Below are positions 53,642-64,000 of a stretch of DNA of 64,000 bases, one piece after another. Source of the stretch: Verticillium longisporum (lineage: Eukaryota; Ascomycota; Sordariomycetes; Glomerellales; Plectosphaerellaceae). The first letter of the stretch is position 1. Each line of letters opens with the position of its first letter. The DNA is taken from NCBI GenBank assembly GCA_019188255.1, contig JAETXT010000009.1, forward strand, positions 1,426,001 to 1,490,000, read 5' to 3'. Under the pieces are notes generated by a model. That model saw nothing but the letters and a program-made list of their open reading frames with translations. It made no database searches and was not told where the DNA came from. A program made the position numbers and the translations under genes.

Positions 53642-56565
53642 ATGTCGGCAAATGCCCCCCAGCCGGTGAAGCTCTCGCTGCCCCTTGTGAGCACCCAATT
53701 CATTCTCTCATGGTTCTCCCGTCAGATGCTGACCGTGACGCCAGGAGTACCAGCAGACCCTGTTCCAGGAGCTTCGGTCGGACGATGAACTCGTCGTCAT
53801 GGCCAAGGGCCTCGGCCTCATGCGCCTGGTCACGAACCTGCTCCATTCCTACGATGCCGCCGGGAACAACCTGATCATCATCGTCGGCGCCGAGGACCGC
53901 GAGAACGCCTGGATCGGCGAGGCCCTCGCTGAGCACGCCGCCATCAGCATGTCGCCCAAGGCCCGCGGCCTCACCGTTGTCAACACGGACTTTACGAGCG
54001 TCGGCGCCCGCGAGAAGATGTACGCCCGCGGCGGCATCTTCAGCATCACGTCGCGCATCCTCATCGTCGACCTGCTGACGAGCCTGCTCAACCCCGAGAC
54101 GGTCACGGGCCTGGTCGTCCTGCACGCCGACCGCGTCGTCGCCACGTCGCTCGAGGCCTTCATCCTGCGCATCTACCGCCAGAAGAACAGGGCCGGCTTC
54201 CTCAAGGCCTTCTCCGACAACCCCGACCCCTTTGCCACGGGCTTCTCGCCGCTGTCGACCATGATGCGCAACCTGTTTCTGAAAAAGGCCTCGCTGTGGC
54301 CGCGCTTCCACGTCACCGTCGCCGAGTCGCTCGAGGGCAAGAAAAAGGCAGAGGTCATCGAGCTCGAGGTGCCCATGACGGACGCCATGAAGGACATTCA
54401 GAACGCCATCATGGAGTGCGTCGAGGTCAGCATCCACGAGCTGAAAAAGGGCAACACGGGCCTCGAGATGGACGACTGGAACCTCGACAGCGCCCTCCTC
54501 AAAAACTTTGACGTCATGGTCCGCCGCCAGCTCGAGCCCAACTGGCACCGCGTCAGCTGGAAGACGCGTCAGATTGTCCACGACCTGTCCGTCCTGCGCG
54601 GCATGCTGCACTCGGTCCTCTCCTTTGACGCCGTCTCCTTCCTGCAGCACCTCGACACCATCCACGCCGCCCACTCGCCGCCGCCCGCCTCCACCCGCCA
54701 GAACCAGGCGCCGTGGCTCTCCCCGGACCCCGCCCAGACCATCTTCGAGACGGCGCGCAAGCGCGTCTACGCGGCGAGCCCCAGGGCCGCCAACGCCGCC
54801 GGCGCCGGCGCCGGCATTGACGCCCTGCGGCCCCCCTCGGGGGGCTGCCCAAGTGGGCCCAGCTCGCCGGGGTCCTCCACGAGAGTGGCCGTGCCCTCTA
54901 CTTTGAGCCCCCGTGCGCGACGACTCGAGCGGCTCCATCCTCATCATGTGCTCCGACGCCAGCACGTGCAAGCAGCTGCGCGACTACGTGCAGACGATGC
55001 ACGTCAAGCCGAGGGTGGACCAGACGACGACGGCGGCTGCTGCGGCATCAGGCGCGGCGGAAGACGAAGAAGAGAACGGGGGCAGCGGCAACGACGGCCT
55101 CGATGTTTCGGGCGCCTTCATGATGAGGAGAAAGCTGCGCAACTATCTCAAGTGGAAAGGCGAGTTTGCGAGGGTCAGCGCAAAGTTGTTCTCGGAGAAC
55201 CAAAAGGCGCTCAACGGCGCGACGGACGCGCGATCGGGCCAGCCGCTGCGGGGCAAGGCGCCGGCGAACAAGAGACGACGCGTCCGCGGCGGCGGTGCCC
55301 TCGGCGGCAACGCCTACGGTCGCACGGAGAATGGCAGCGTCGCGGCGTTTTTCGAGAAGCCGTCAGACGTCGCCGACCTCATTGCCGAGGTGCAGATGAC
55401 GACGGAGGAGGAGGCGCAGCAAAAGGCCGACGTCGTGGCCGATCCGCTCGAGGACATGGACGACTACTACCAGCTGTACGAGATGCAGGACCTCGTCGTC
55501 ATCCACGCGTACGACGGCGACCAGGACGAGCACGTGCTCGAGGAGGTCAAGCCGCGGTACATCATCATGTACGAGCCGGACGCCAGCTTCATCCGGCGCG
55601 TCGAGGTGTACCGGTCGTCGCACAACGACCGCAACGTGCGGGTGTACTTTATGTACTACGGCGGGTCGGTCGAGGAGCAGCGGTACCTCTCGGGGGTGCG
55701 GCGCGAGAAGGACGCGTTCACCAAGGTCATCAAGGAGCGGGCCAGCATGTCGATGGTCATGACGACGGACGAGCGCGGCGTCGAGGACCCGCAGGACACG
55801 TTTCTGCGCACGGTCAACACGCGCATCGCGGGGGGCGGGCGGCTCGCGGCGACGGCGCAGCCGCCGCGGGTCGTGGTCGACGTGCGCGAGTTCCGGTCGT
55901 CGCTGCCGTCGCTGCTGCACGGGCGCAACATGGTCGTGGTGCCGTGCATGCTGACGGTGGGCGACTACGTGCTGTCGCCGACCATGTGCGTGGAGCGCAA
56001 GTCGGTGAGTGACCTCATCTCGTCGTTCCGCGACGGGCGGCTGTACACGCAGGCCGAGACCATGTTCCAGCACTACAAGAGCGCCATGCTGCTCATCGAG
56101 TTTGACCAGCACAAGTCGTTCACGCTCGAGCCGTTCGCCGACCTCTCGGGCAGCCTCAGCAGCGTGGCGCCGACCAACGTGTCGTCGGACCTGCAGTCCA
56201 AGCTCGTGCTGCTGACGCTGGCGTTCCCGCGCCTGCGCGTCATCTGGAGCAGCTCGCCGTACCAGACGGCCGAGATTTTCGCGTCGCTCAAGACGCAGGA
56301 GGACGAGCCCGACCCCATCGCCGCCGTGCGCGCGGGCCTCGACCGCGACGCGCGCGCCGAGGACCAGAGCTTCAACCGCGAGCCGCAGGACATGCTGGCC
56401 GTCGTGCCGGGCGTCACGCCGCAGAACATCAAGAGCCTCGTGCTGGCGACGGACAATGTGCGCGAGGTGGCCAACATGAGCGAGCGCGAGCTGGCGCCGC
56501 TCGTCGGGCGGGAGGCGGGGCGCAAGATTTTCGGCTTCTTCAACCGCAATGTCGTGGAGGACTGA
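53642..56565 (+). CDS. rad1: XPF/Rad1 structure-specific endonuclease subunit
   Basis: Exon 1 is 53642-53686 (MSANAPQPVKLSLPL; donor GTGAGC) and exon 2 53745-56565 (acceptor CCAG), about 955 aa. The N-terminal inactivated SF2 helicase-like half begins EYQQTLFQELRSDDELVV and includes HADRVVATSLEAFILRIYRQ. The C-terminal half has the ERCC4 nuclease with VDVREFRSSLP, YVLSPTMCVERKSVSDL (the ERKxxxD active site near residue 765) and RLYTQAE, then an HhH2 domain (MLAVVPGVTPQNIKSL). With its ERCC1/Rad10 partner it cuts 5' of lesions in nucleotide excision repair and removes non-homologous flaps. Two frame breaks flank the helicase/linker border: one base missing in the C6/G6 run at 54831-54844 and one in C5 at 54908-54912. 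Single-base additions restore LPKWAQLAGVL and VRDDSSGSI. Confidence 0.93.
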
Positions 56566-57228
56566 GGGCCCGGTGATGTGGATGCATGGTCAGAGAAACG
56601 AGAGGCCGAGCTGCTACTCGTCTAGAACAGGGGAGCTCGAAAGTTCAGGTGTAGCATGATATGATGACAACGTGGCGGGTGATTGAGTCGGTTGGATTTC
56701 AGAACGACACTGAGGAAGTATGAGAGGGTTTAAACCATTGGCGTTCTTGTAGAAGATGAGGCGAGGTGATGTACGACAAAGCCATGACTATGGGCTCACT
56801 CGACAAGACAATCATGTTCAAGGCTTCACTAGTAGTGCATGCTTCCAATCAACATTCCACTGAGAATTGTCGAGACCAACATAGTCACATCCAGTGGCAC
56901 CCTCCACATCATAGTAAAGACGACATTGTCAGCAGCAAAAAGCAAAGCATGGTAAAGATGGGATTGCAGAACAAACTAGACTAGGCTAGGGGTATCGGTA
57001 TGCAACCATCGCATCGCAAAACAAGACCAAAACACCACAAGACGTGGCACAGGGCAGACACGGCATCATTGTCCCAGAGCGTCCTCCCACCGCAGAGCTT
57101 CCTGCAGTCCCTCAGAGTGACTCGTCCACACCCACCTGCCGAGGCCAAGCTACACAACGACTTGCCCCACAGCGCGCGTCGTTGCTTTCCACTGGGGACC
57201 TCGTTGCTTATCGGGCAGATGGGGCGCG
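56566..57228. other. Convergent 3' region, no gene seen
   Basis: This lies between the rad1 stop (plus) and the microprotein stop (minus) and should hold both 3' UTRs. No other feature is recognised. Confidence 0.5.
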
Positions 57229-57503
57229 CTAGACTCTGCTCCTGGTGCCGCCGCCGCGCCTGCGACCGCCGCGGCCGCAGGTGAGGCACGAGATGATGAT
57301 GTTGAAGAAGGAGACGATGCCGCCGATGATGGCGTGGAGGATGTTGCCGATGCCGGTGACGATGGCTGTGAGGCAGTTTCCGATGGTGCGGAAGACGGAT
57401 TGGATCTTGGGCGGGTTAGTTTGCTGTGCTGGGCCATGCAGAGGGGCCGGCAGGAGGGGCTACAGAAGGGGCAAGAACTTACGCAAGAAACGACGGCACC
57501 CAT
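57229..57503 (-). CDS. 65-aa membrane microprotein, possibly lipid-modified
   Basis: On the minus strand exon 1 is 57503-57483 (MGAVVSC) and exon 2 57405-57229, joined across a 77-nt intron with donor GTAAGT, a CTAAC branch site and acceptor CAAG. The mature frame continues IQSVFRTIGNCLTAIV, GNILHAIIGGIVSFFN and IIISCLTCG, then an Arg/Gly-rich tail ending TRSRV. Residues 8-50 are strongly hydrophobic and glycine-spaced, so one long or two short membrane segments are likely. The MGxxxSC start fits the N-myristoylation plus palmitoylation rule. I recognise this pattern from small uncharacterised proteins common in ascomycete genomes; no function is known to me. The frame is too short for usual gene finders and is overlaid by a larger Ser/Pro-rich shadow frame. 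Confidence 0.75.
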
Positions 57504-58055
57504 GATGAGGTCAGGCGCTGTGGCGCAGGTGTTTTGTGGTGGTGTGGAAGAGGTGGTGATTGTTTTTCCGCTGTCGGAGTAGACACGGAATCTGGCGTTG
57601 ATGTGTTGGTGGTAGTGGTTGGCGTTGTTGATGCTGAGAGCAACAGAAGGAAGGAAGCTGGTCTTATATACGAGAGCAAAAGGACAAAAAGACGGCCAGC
57701 CAGCCAGCCAACCGCCAGCCGCTCGTCACACGGTCACACGGCAGCCCAATCTCCCACACTTGACCTCACCGCACGAGCCCATGCCATGCAGAGACCCCCG
57801 AGGCACCAACCCACGAACACAGCACACAGCACACACCACGCATCACGTCGCACGAGACATGGACATGCAGCGATGGATCGTCATGATGCATGATGGATGG
57901 ATCGCCGCCTGACGTCACGGCGCCACAGTAACGTTAACGAGCCACAGACAGCCTTGTGGGGACCAATCCGGACTCCATTGGCCCTTGATCCCGACAAGCT
58001 CCACATCCGGAGCAGACGCACCGAGATGAAGTGTGGCGCCAGGGCCAGAACGCTA

Positions 58056-58121
58056 CGCTGCACCGTAACCGGGAGAGGAGCCCGTCCACACGCTGCACCG
58101 TAACCGGGAGAGGAGCCCGTC
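58056..58121. repeat. 31-bp direct repeat, 35-bp period
   Basis: Two identical copies, 58056-58086 and 58091-58121, separated by four bases. Each begins CGCTGCACCGTAACC. Confidence 0.9.
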
Positions 58122-58404
58122 CTGGTCAGAAAATCTCCCCAAAGCAGGTTCTTCCTTTTGTCTGGCGGGGGTCAGCCAGCCGTAGCCGTCCAGCGTATCG
58201 CATGACATGGTCCTGCATCCACAACGTCTGTGACGTATGCGGCTCGTCCATGGCCAGTTCGCAAAACACGATTCGGCCTTTGGAGGCGCCTCTTTGGGCC
58301 ATGTCATGTCGTCGTCGTTGCGTCTGATGCACCGCGGGTGCCCATGCGATGCGCTGGGGGTGACGAGAGTCCAGAGTAGGACCGTCCACGCTCCCGCCAC
58401 GTTC

Positions 58405-58458
58405 TGGCTGGCCGAAAATGGCTGGCCGAAAATGGCTGGCCGAAAATAGCCAGCCGGC
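58405..58458. repeat. 14-bp tandem repeat ending in an inverted arm
   Basis: TGGCTGGCCGAAAA occurs three times in a row (58405-58446) and is followed by TAGCCAGCCGGC, whose GCCAGCC is the complement of GGCTGGC, so a hairpin can form. Confidence 0.9.
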
Positions 58459-58644
58459 TCCGAGCTAGCAGCATCTTGACAGGACGCCGTCAGTGGTTGT
58501 GGGTCGATCGACTACTATGTACTCGTGTCCGAGGTAGGTGTTGAGTGCCGCCGTCTACCAAGACAGCGTCCTCGTAGTGAATATACTTATGTAGGATTAT
58601 CTCCAAGTACTCGATCCAGTGGGGGGATAAAAAAGCCACTCCTT

Positions 58645-58910
58645 AGAGGTGAGCTCCTTTGAACCGTTCCACCATACTGTACATCAGCTCAAAACTAATA
58701 AAAGTGCATTGACCGTTGAAGGTGTCGCCAAAATCTAGTCTATGAAATTCCAGAGCAATTTTGAGGTAGACGTGCCGAGAGGTGAGCTCCTTTGAACCAT
58801 TCCACCATACTGTACATCAGCTCAAAACTAATAAAAGTACATTGACCGTTGAAGGTGTCGCCAAAATCTAGTCTATGAAATGCCAGAGCAATTTTGAGGT
58901 AGACGTGCCG
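58645..58910. repeat. 133-bp tandem duplication, two copies
   Basis: Copies 58645-58777 and 58778-58910 differ at three positions by eye (two G/A and one T/G). They contain no convincing open frame. Confidence 0.95.
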
Positions 58911-59416
58911 AGAGGGTTCCGTAGTTGGGGTCTTTCTGGATGATACCTGTATTTGGCGTGCGGCTTAACTGTTCCCTTGCTAATATATTATCTTGCTCTA
59001 TATTAAACTCACAGTGGGCCATTCAACATGGCCTCGTAGCTAACCAGCAAGGACGGGATCGACAGATAAAAGTGTTACACACCTTATTTATATAGAGTCA
59101 ATGGCCTTATAGCAGAGTCATGAACTGCGAAGACCTGTCCTGGTTCCAGCTCATCCAGAGACCCTGGGTTGGCTCGACCTTTGGTGTAGGGGCTACGCTG
59201 CACTGCTCGCATCCGTAACAAAAGGATAGACATTCTGTACTTGTATATAGTCTTGCTCATGATAGCACTCAATCCAAGTCTTCCTCTATATCCATATAAC
59301 GCGTATCCGCCTTACGACCCATCGCCAGAGTCACGACCTAACCTCTGCCATGAATCAACCCTCTGGCAGTGTTTCTTCGCCTAAAGCCTGCGAGGTCCTA
59401 CTAACTCCCTTTCCTG

Positions 59417-62400
59417 CTATAGCCTCCGTAAGCCCTCTGTTTTTCGCCGAGTCGGAGGCCAAAACTCGTGCATCGGGTCTATACATCCGCAACCCCTTCC
59501 AAAGCACTCAGCGCACAGATAAAACAAAACATGGCCGCAGCGCGCGCACTCTTCACCCGAACCGTCAGGCACGTCTCGCAAGCAGCTGTCGCAATACGCG
59601 AGGCCGCGTTCGAGAAGCAGCCGCGCGACGGCCTCATGATCGAAATGCACCGCAGCGAGAAGAGCGGGCCAGCCTACCGCTGGATGGCCTCCAGCAGCAC
59701 CGACATGCGCCCCCGCGTCGAGCAGAGCCCGCGCCACTTCGAGATGGCCATGCGAGGCTGCCGAGTACAACGGCAACGGCCCTTCGGCGTGGCGTCTCGT
59801 GACATCAGCTCCTCTGTCGAGAAGCAGTTTCACAATGTCGACCCGGCCCGCGATGACCGCCGTATGCAGTGGCGTCTGGGGACATTCGTCCGTCCCGGTG
59901 GCATCGACAGCAGCCCCGGCATCCAGGAGCAACCTGACGGCGTCTGGGTGACCGTGCCTAGACGCGTAGTGCAGCGGGGGGACTCCGATAGAATCGGCGG
60001 CTGTGGGATTCGCACCGTGATCCAGGAGAAGCCCAATACAATCCGTATGGCCATTCTGCGACACGGTATGCAACGCAGTCGTTCCGTTCACGTTGGCGGC
60101 TGCGTGATCGACTCCGCGGTCGAGAAGGAGTCGAATCAAGTCCAGGTTGCCGTTCTTTGCTGCCCAGCTCAGAGCCGTGTTTCCTAATGCGTCGGTACTT
60201 TCGCTACCGACCCCGGAGTCGAGCAGTAGCTTGACCATCTCTGTTCGACCTTCCATTACTGCATAATGAATGGCCTTGTGCACCCTGCCACCATCAACAT
60301 GGACTCCACGCCGCAACAAAGACTTGGCAAGGTCCAGGTAGTTCAACTGGACAATCGTATGTAAGGCGGTTATTCCGTCGGCTTGCATTCTGTCCGCTCC
60401 GTGATCCAGCAATAGCTCGAATAGTTCCAAGCTGTTGTGGTGCGCCGCGAGATGAATTGGTGCGTTGCCACGGCCATGCTGTGTGTTCATGGTGTTGATC
60501 ATCTGGGCCGGTTCGAGTACGAGCATGTCCGAAGTGCCGTGTAGCCCGTCGACATCTTCATCCGATGCCGACTTTTCTCCATGACGGCACCCGTGACGCT
60601 CGCTCGAGCAAGATGGGCTGCCGTGCTGGCGTATCGCCCTTACGACGCTGGCATTATTCAAACGCACCGCCGCGGACAATGCCGTGCCCCCTCCTTCTAC
60701 TGACAGCATGACAGCAGGCGCCGTGCGCAAGCAGATACGTCACTGTTTCCAAGTGACCAATGTCGGCCGATGCCACGAGGGCTGTGTGCCCAAACTGGTC
60801 TCGGGCGTTCACGTCGACACCCATCTCGATCAGAGTCTTGACGACGGCCATCTCTCCGCCCGCGGCTGCCAAGTAGAGAGTCGTTCGCCCTGTCTTGGAC
60901 CTGGCAGATACATCAGCCCCGTGACTGATGAGCAGGTGGAGCAAGTCGAGTTGGCCAGCTTGCGCAGCCAGATGCACAGGAAAGAAGTCGTCATCATCAG
61001 AGCCCTCCGCGCTGGCACCGAACTCGAGAAACATGCGAACAATCTCCGCGGAACCGTTGTACACCGCCAGCCCGAATGCCGTCAGGTGTGTGCTACATCT
61101 TTTTGGAGGAATCCGCTCCATGGCGCAGCAGCAGTCGCACGATGTCTGCGTGTCCGTTCATGCACGCCACGTGAAGAGGAGTGACTTCCTCTGTGGTTGC
61201 GTCGTTGATTGTGGCGACGGCATGGTTGTCAAGAAGAAGCTGTACAATGTCTGCTGGCCCGTACCTTGACGCTTGGTAGAGCGCAGACCCTCTACTCTGC
61301 TCGCCATCAGGGCACTGGCGTTGTTCTGGAGCAACATCTTGACTGCCTCGATGTTTTTGCTGCTTGATGCTAAGCTGAGGGGAGTCGTTCCTACAGTGTC
61401 TACGAAGCATGGGTCGGCGCCCAGCCCGATCATGACTTCAAGGACGGACGTCAAGCCGAAAGCGCAAGCGTGTCTACATGCGGAGGAGCGCCCAAAGTCC
61501 AGGTCGTCAGCCGAATACCTCCCGTTCTTCAGCAAGCACAGGGCCAGCTGGAACGCCCCATCGTGGGTCGAGATGACTTGAGAGACCCAAGATCGCATGG
61601 CAAGAAATGGGTCGTCGCGGCTGCTGGATGCGTCTGACGAGAAGAAGAAGTGTGCCGTGGGAGTGGCGAGCGTAGCAGTGAGGTGTTGGATCATGTTGGC
61701 GCACATGATCGTCTTGCCAAAGCCGGCAGGTCTATGAAGCCATAGGATGTTGGGGCCTGGCGAAAGCTCCCATGTCATCCACTGCTGAAAGAGCGACTCG
61801 CTCAGCATCCAGACGCAGTTGCCATCCAGGCGTCGCTGTAACGAGTCATGATATCGTTCGCCCGGAATGTGACGCAGCCACGCGTGGACGTCTTGGCGGG
61901 CCCGGGCCTCCAGACGGGACATGATCTGGCCAAACTCGGTTGACCAGGCGCTGGCGACTGGCCGGCCTGCGTCGTAGTCGTCTGGCGGCACGAGGTTGTA
62001 CAGCGTCTGCACCAGCTCCTTGAACAGCTCAAGCTTTTCCGTGCGCCTCCATCTGCCCCCATGGCCCAAGACAGCTTGCGCCGGGCACCACCGCCGCTCG
62101 GCTTCAGACATGGGTCGCGCGACGCTGATGAGTCGGCGGCCGTGTCCAAGCGCAACCTGCCGGCACTCGTGGCTTCCTCGCATATCTGCTCGACCAAGCC
62201 GAAGATCTCGACGGCGGCACGCTGGATCCGCTCATCATCAAGCGCCGGGTGATGGGGCGGGGCCTCGTCTCTCATCTCCAGCGGCGGCGATGGCTCCCGC
62301 GCCAGCGAAACCTACGGCGGGGCCCCACGTTTCAAGCCGAAGCTTGGCAGCGCTAAACTGGAGATCGAGTGCTTGCGAGTCGCTCGAGAAGGACTTGTAG

Positions 62401-62486
62401 CTATGCGCCCGTGCGACAGCCTCGATGCAGGAGCTGAACAGTCCAGCGAGCCCGACGAGGCCTATCGCGAAACCCGCTGCTTCCAT
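59417..62486 (-). CDS. NLR-like HeLo / P-loop / ankyrin / ZZ-finger protein, frames broken
   Basis: Minus-strand frames line up as one gene starting at 62486. MEAAGFAIGLVGLAGLFSSC and SYKSFSSDSQALDLQF mark a HeLo-type N-terminal domain. A linker follows (DDERIQRAAVEIFGLVEQI), then a P-loop LWLHRPAGFGKT with AHFFFSSDASSSRDDP, then only about 40 residues before the first ankyrin unit. The usual Walker B and the rest of the NACHT module are absent. About 18 ankyrin repeats follow, then a Cys-rich C-terminus (CDSC, CARC, CAECF, H) resembling a ZZ finger. Frame changes occur near 62275 (a 40-nt GTAGGT..GAG interval might be an intron), in C5 62056-62060, in CCC 61288-61290, near T5 61100-61104 and near 60700. 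Such proteins are fungal NLR-like sensors tied to cell death. It could be a gene with sequence errors or a decaying pseudogene. Confidence 0.7.
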
Positions 62487-63885
62487 GGATGCCTGAGTGG
62501 TGAAGGATGCAAATCCCGGACATGCACTATGGATAACTAGGTACTGGTAGGTAAAGTCCCTGGGATAATGGTTGAATGAGGAAATTCCACTCACCTGACC
62601 ATCAAGACCGACCTGAGCTGACTATTGGGTCCACCTGAGCCTCAGGAACTGCTCAGGAACTGAGGGTACTACAGGGTAACGTAGTCATGACATGGTATTC
62701 TATGAGCTAGAGATATAGATATAGTCCCGTAACTAGGTACCCAAGTCACTGAAGACTAGGTAGGTAGGTAAGGTGCTTAAGACTACTGAGGCTACCAAGG
62801 CATTGTAACACCCCACCAAATCGTCATGGACACCAGCGGGACATGCCGCGTGCGACCGTTCACAGTCGTACGTGCTGATAATATCATTCACGTGACCGTG
62901 GCTGGATCACGATACTTCAGGTGATCCTGTTACCAACCCAACCTACCTACCTTGCTAGACTACCTAGTATGATGACTCGATTTAGCCATGTTCAAGAGAA
63001 TACTATTCACTACTGTAGATGAGGAAGGCCTAGTACTGGAAATACCATTCGATAGTAAGGATTGCGGACAAAGAATGTGAATGAAAATCGGGCCTTCTCT
63101 ATACTAAAACCAACCAAGACGAACTTTATATATAAACCTCTAAAGACCTCCCTGGGCTTGACTACACTGCCATCCTCTGTATAACACGAAGCTGATTAGC
63201 GACAGATCGCGTGGCTCCGCATTGTAGGGTTCCACTGTATACGGGACCCCTTCAAGGTCTGGCAAGCGTCTGACATGAGGTCGAGTTGGAAGGAGTCAGG
63301 TGGGTTGCAAGAGAATGGCAGACGCAAGATCCCTATAAGCAGCATGTCAATCAGCGTGCCGTACGGGAGGGCTTCTGTTCAGGTAGAAAATCCAGGTGGA
63401 AAATTCCAGGCAATCTCTGTACCTGACATGTCTTTTCCTGTCGTCGAGATGATGCGCAAGATGGAAACAGGACCCCTTGATGAGGCGACGGTCAAATGAC
63501 TGTTGACTACTCACCATGGACAGAATTGACATGATACAACTCGCATCGAGAATGCACCTCTCATTAACATAGCAGAAGCACGTGCAGCGAGAAACGCCAG
63601 GACATCTCGGTCTATTGGGTATTGTGTTCTGCCGATGCCGCCAAACTCCAGTCCAAATTCCGGATCAAAAAGTGACAAGAGTGCGTGCGCCCTCGCTCGA
63701 CACTGCTGGTCGTACAACGGAGGTCTGGCGCCTGTGCCGGGCCCCCGAACCGTAAACGCCGTCTATATGCTGTGGCTGCTGGTCTCTCTGTTGGTAGCAT
63801 CCTAGTGTCTTGTATCCCGCCGCCTCATGCCATCTCCTTGCATCAATTCTCAACGGCCCGATGAAGATTTGCAGTCGGAAACGGC
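62487..63885. other. AT-rich interval with possible coding scraps
   Basis: This is the promoter side of the NLR-like gene. It holds AGGTAGGTA-type tracts at about 62736-62775 and 62937-62970, and AT-rich DNA to about 63170. Between 63511 and 63800 minus-strand frames contain protein-like segments (for example ALLSLFDPEFGLEFGGIG) spread over different frames, with no assignable family. Confidence 0.4.
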
Positions 63886-64000
63886 CTAGATCCACCGCCG
63901 CGTCGCCTTGGCCGCCTTCTGCCCCGCCAGGCGACGAAACTTTTCGCGGTTCGTCGCCTGCAGCAGATGCGCCGGCCCGTCGTCCTTGAACCAGTGCTGC
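63886..64000 (-). CDS. 3' end of a gene cut by the window edge
   Basis: Reading from the window edge on the minus strand, 37 codons end in TAG at 63888-63886. The peptide QHWFKDDGPAHLLQAT followed by a basic segment ending TRRWI has GC-ending codons and a natural charged C-terminus, unlike the AT-rich DNA next to it. The family cannot be named from so short a piece. Confidence 0.55.
   Translation of the reverse strand, partial: QHWFKDDGPAHLLQATNREKFRRLAGQKAAKATRRWI

Larger units (their letters stand above)
57504..59416. other. Gene-poor, repeat-bearing interval
   Basis: This is upstream of the microprotein gene and downstream of the NLR-like gene. It holds a 31-bp duplication, a 14-bp triple repeat and a 133-bp tandem duplication. 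From about 58520 it becomes AT-rich with many TATA and ATAT tracts. No gene is supported. Confidence 0.5.

Noticed and set aside
1..64000. tRNA or rRNA genes, CRISPR arrays, telomeric repeats
   Set aside because: I scanned for B-box-like GGTTCGA contexts, regular spaced repeats and TTAGGG arrays and saw none that fit. A covariance-model search could still reveal a tRNA I missed.

Overview
The window looks like nuclear DNA of a filamentous ascomycete. It is GC-rich, its genes carry short GT..AG introns with CTAAC-like branch sites, and its gene set is typical of Pezizomycotina: a RID-type cytosine methyltransferase, a HeLo-domain NLR-like gene, a fungal HNH-nuclease protein, secreted pectinases, CHS5 and Las17/WASP. 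The general look, including dispersed AGGTACCT/CCTAGGTA tracts, suggests Sordariomycetes, probably Hypocreales. That placement is inference; no marker gene here proves it.

Layout. 0.5-8.5 kb holds housekeeping genes: a ketopantoate-reductase-like protein with a long disordered tail, the DASH subunit Hsk3, RNase P subunit Rpr2 (minus) and the DECD-box helicase Sub2. 8.8-9.4 kb holds a decayed coding relic. 9.6-13.7 kb is a divergent pectin-degradation pair (GH28 exopolygalacturonase and CE8 pectin methylesterase) around a 1.45-kb shared promoter. 14.1-19.8 kb is a divergent DNA-modification/repair pair: a RID-like methyltransferase and an HhH-GPD DNA glycosylase. 20.6-27 kb is a Sen1-type helicase. 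28-33.7 kb holds a small hydrophilic protein, Las17/WASP and eIF1A (minus). 34.4-42.1 kb is accessory: an HNH-nuclease gene with an in-frame TAG, then an intact Ty1/copia element with identical 213-bp LTRs and a 5-bp target duplication. 42.3-50.5 kb has a putative mitochondrial protein, CHS5, an SDR and a roughly 1,070-aa disordered protein. 50.5-53.6 kb is gene-poor. 53.6-57.5 kb has the XPF/Rad1 nuclease and a 65-aa membrane microprotein. 58-64 kb is AT-richer and repeat-bearing, with a HeLo / P-loop / ankyrin / ZZ-finger NLR-like gene and the 3' end of one more gene.

Two themes stand out. First, many conserved genes (Sub2, Sen1, XPF, glycosylase, WASP, reductase, the NLR-like gene) are broken by apparent loss of a single base inside mononucleotide runs. 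The pattern points to homopolymer under-calling in the assembly rather than biology, and anyone using these models should allow for it. Second, genome-defence functions are concentrated here: a RID methyltransferase beside a glycosylase, an NLR-like receptor with a truncated NTPase, and a fresh copia insertion that shows no sign of RIP.
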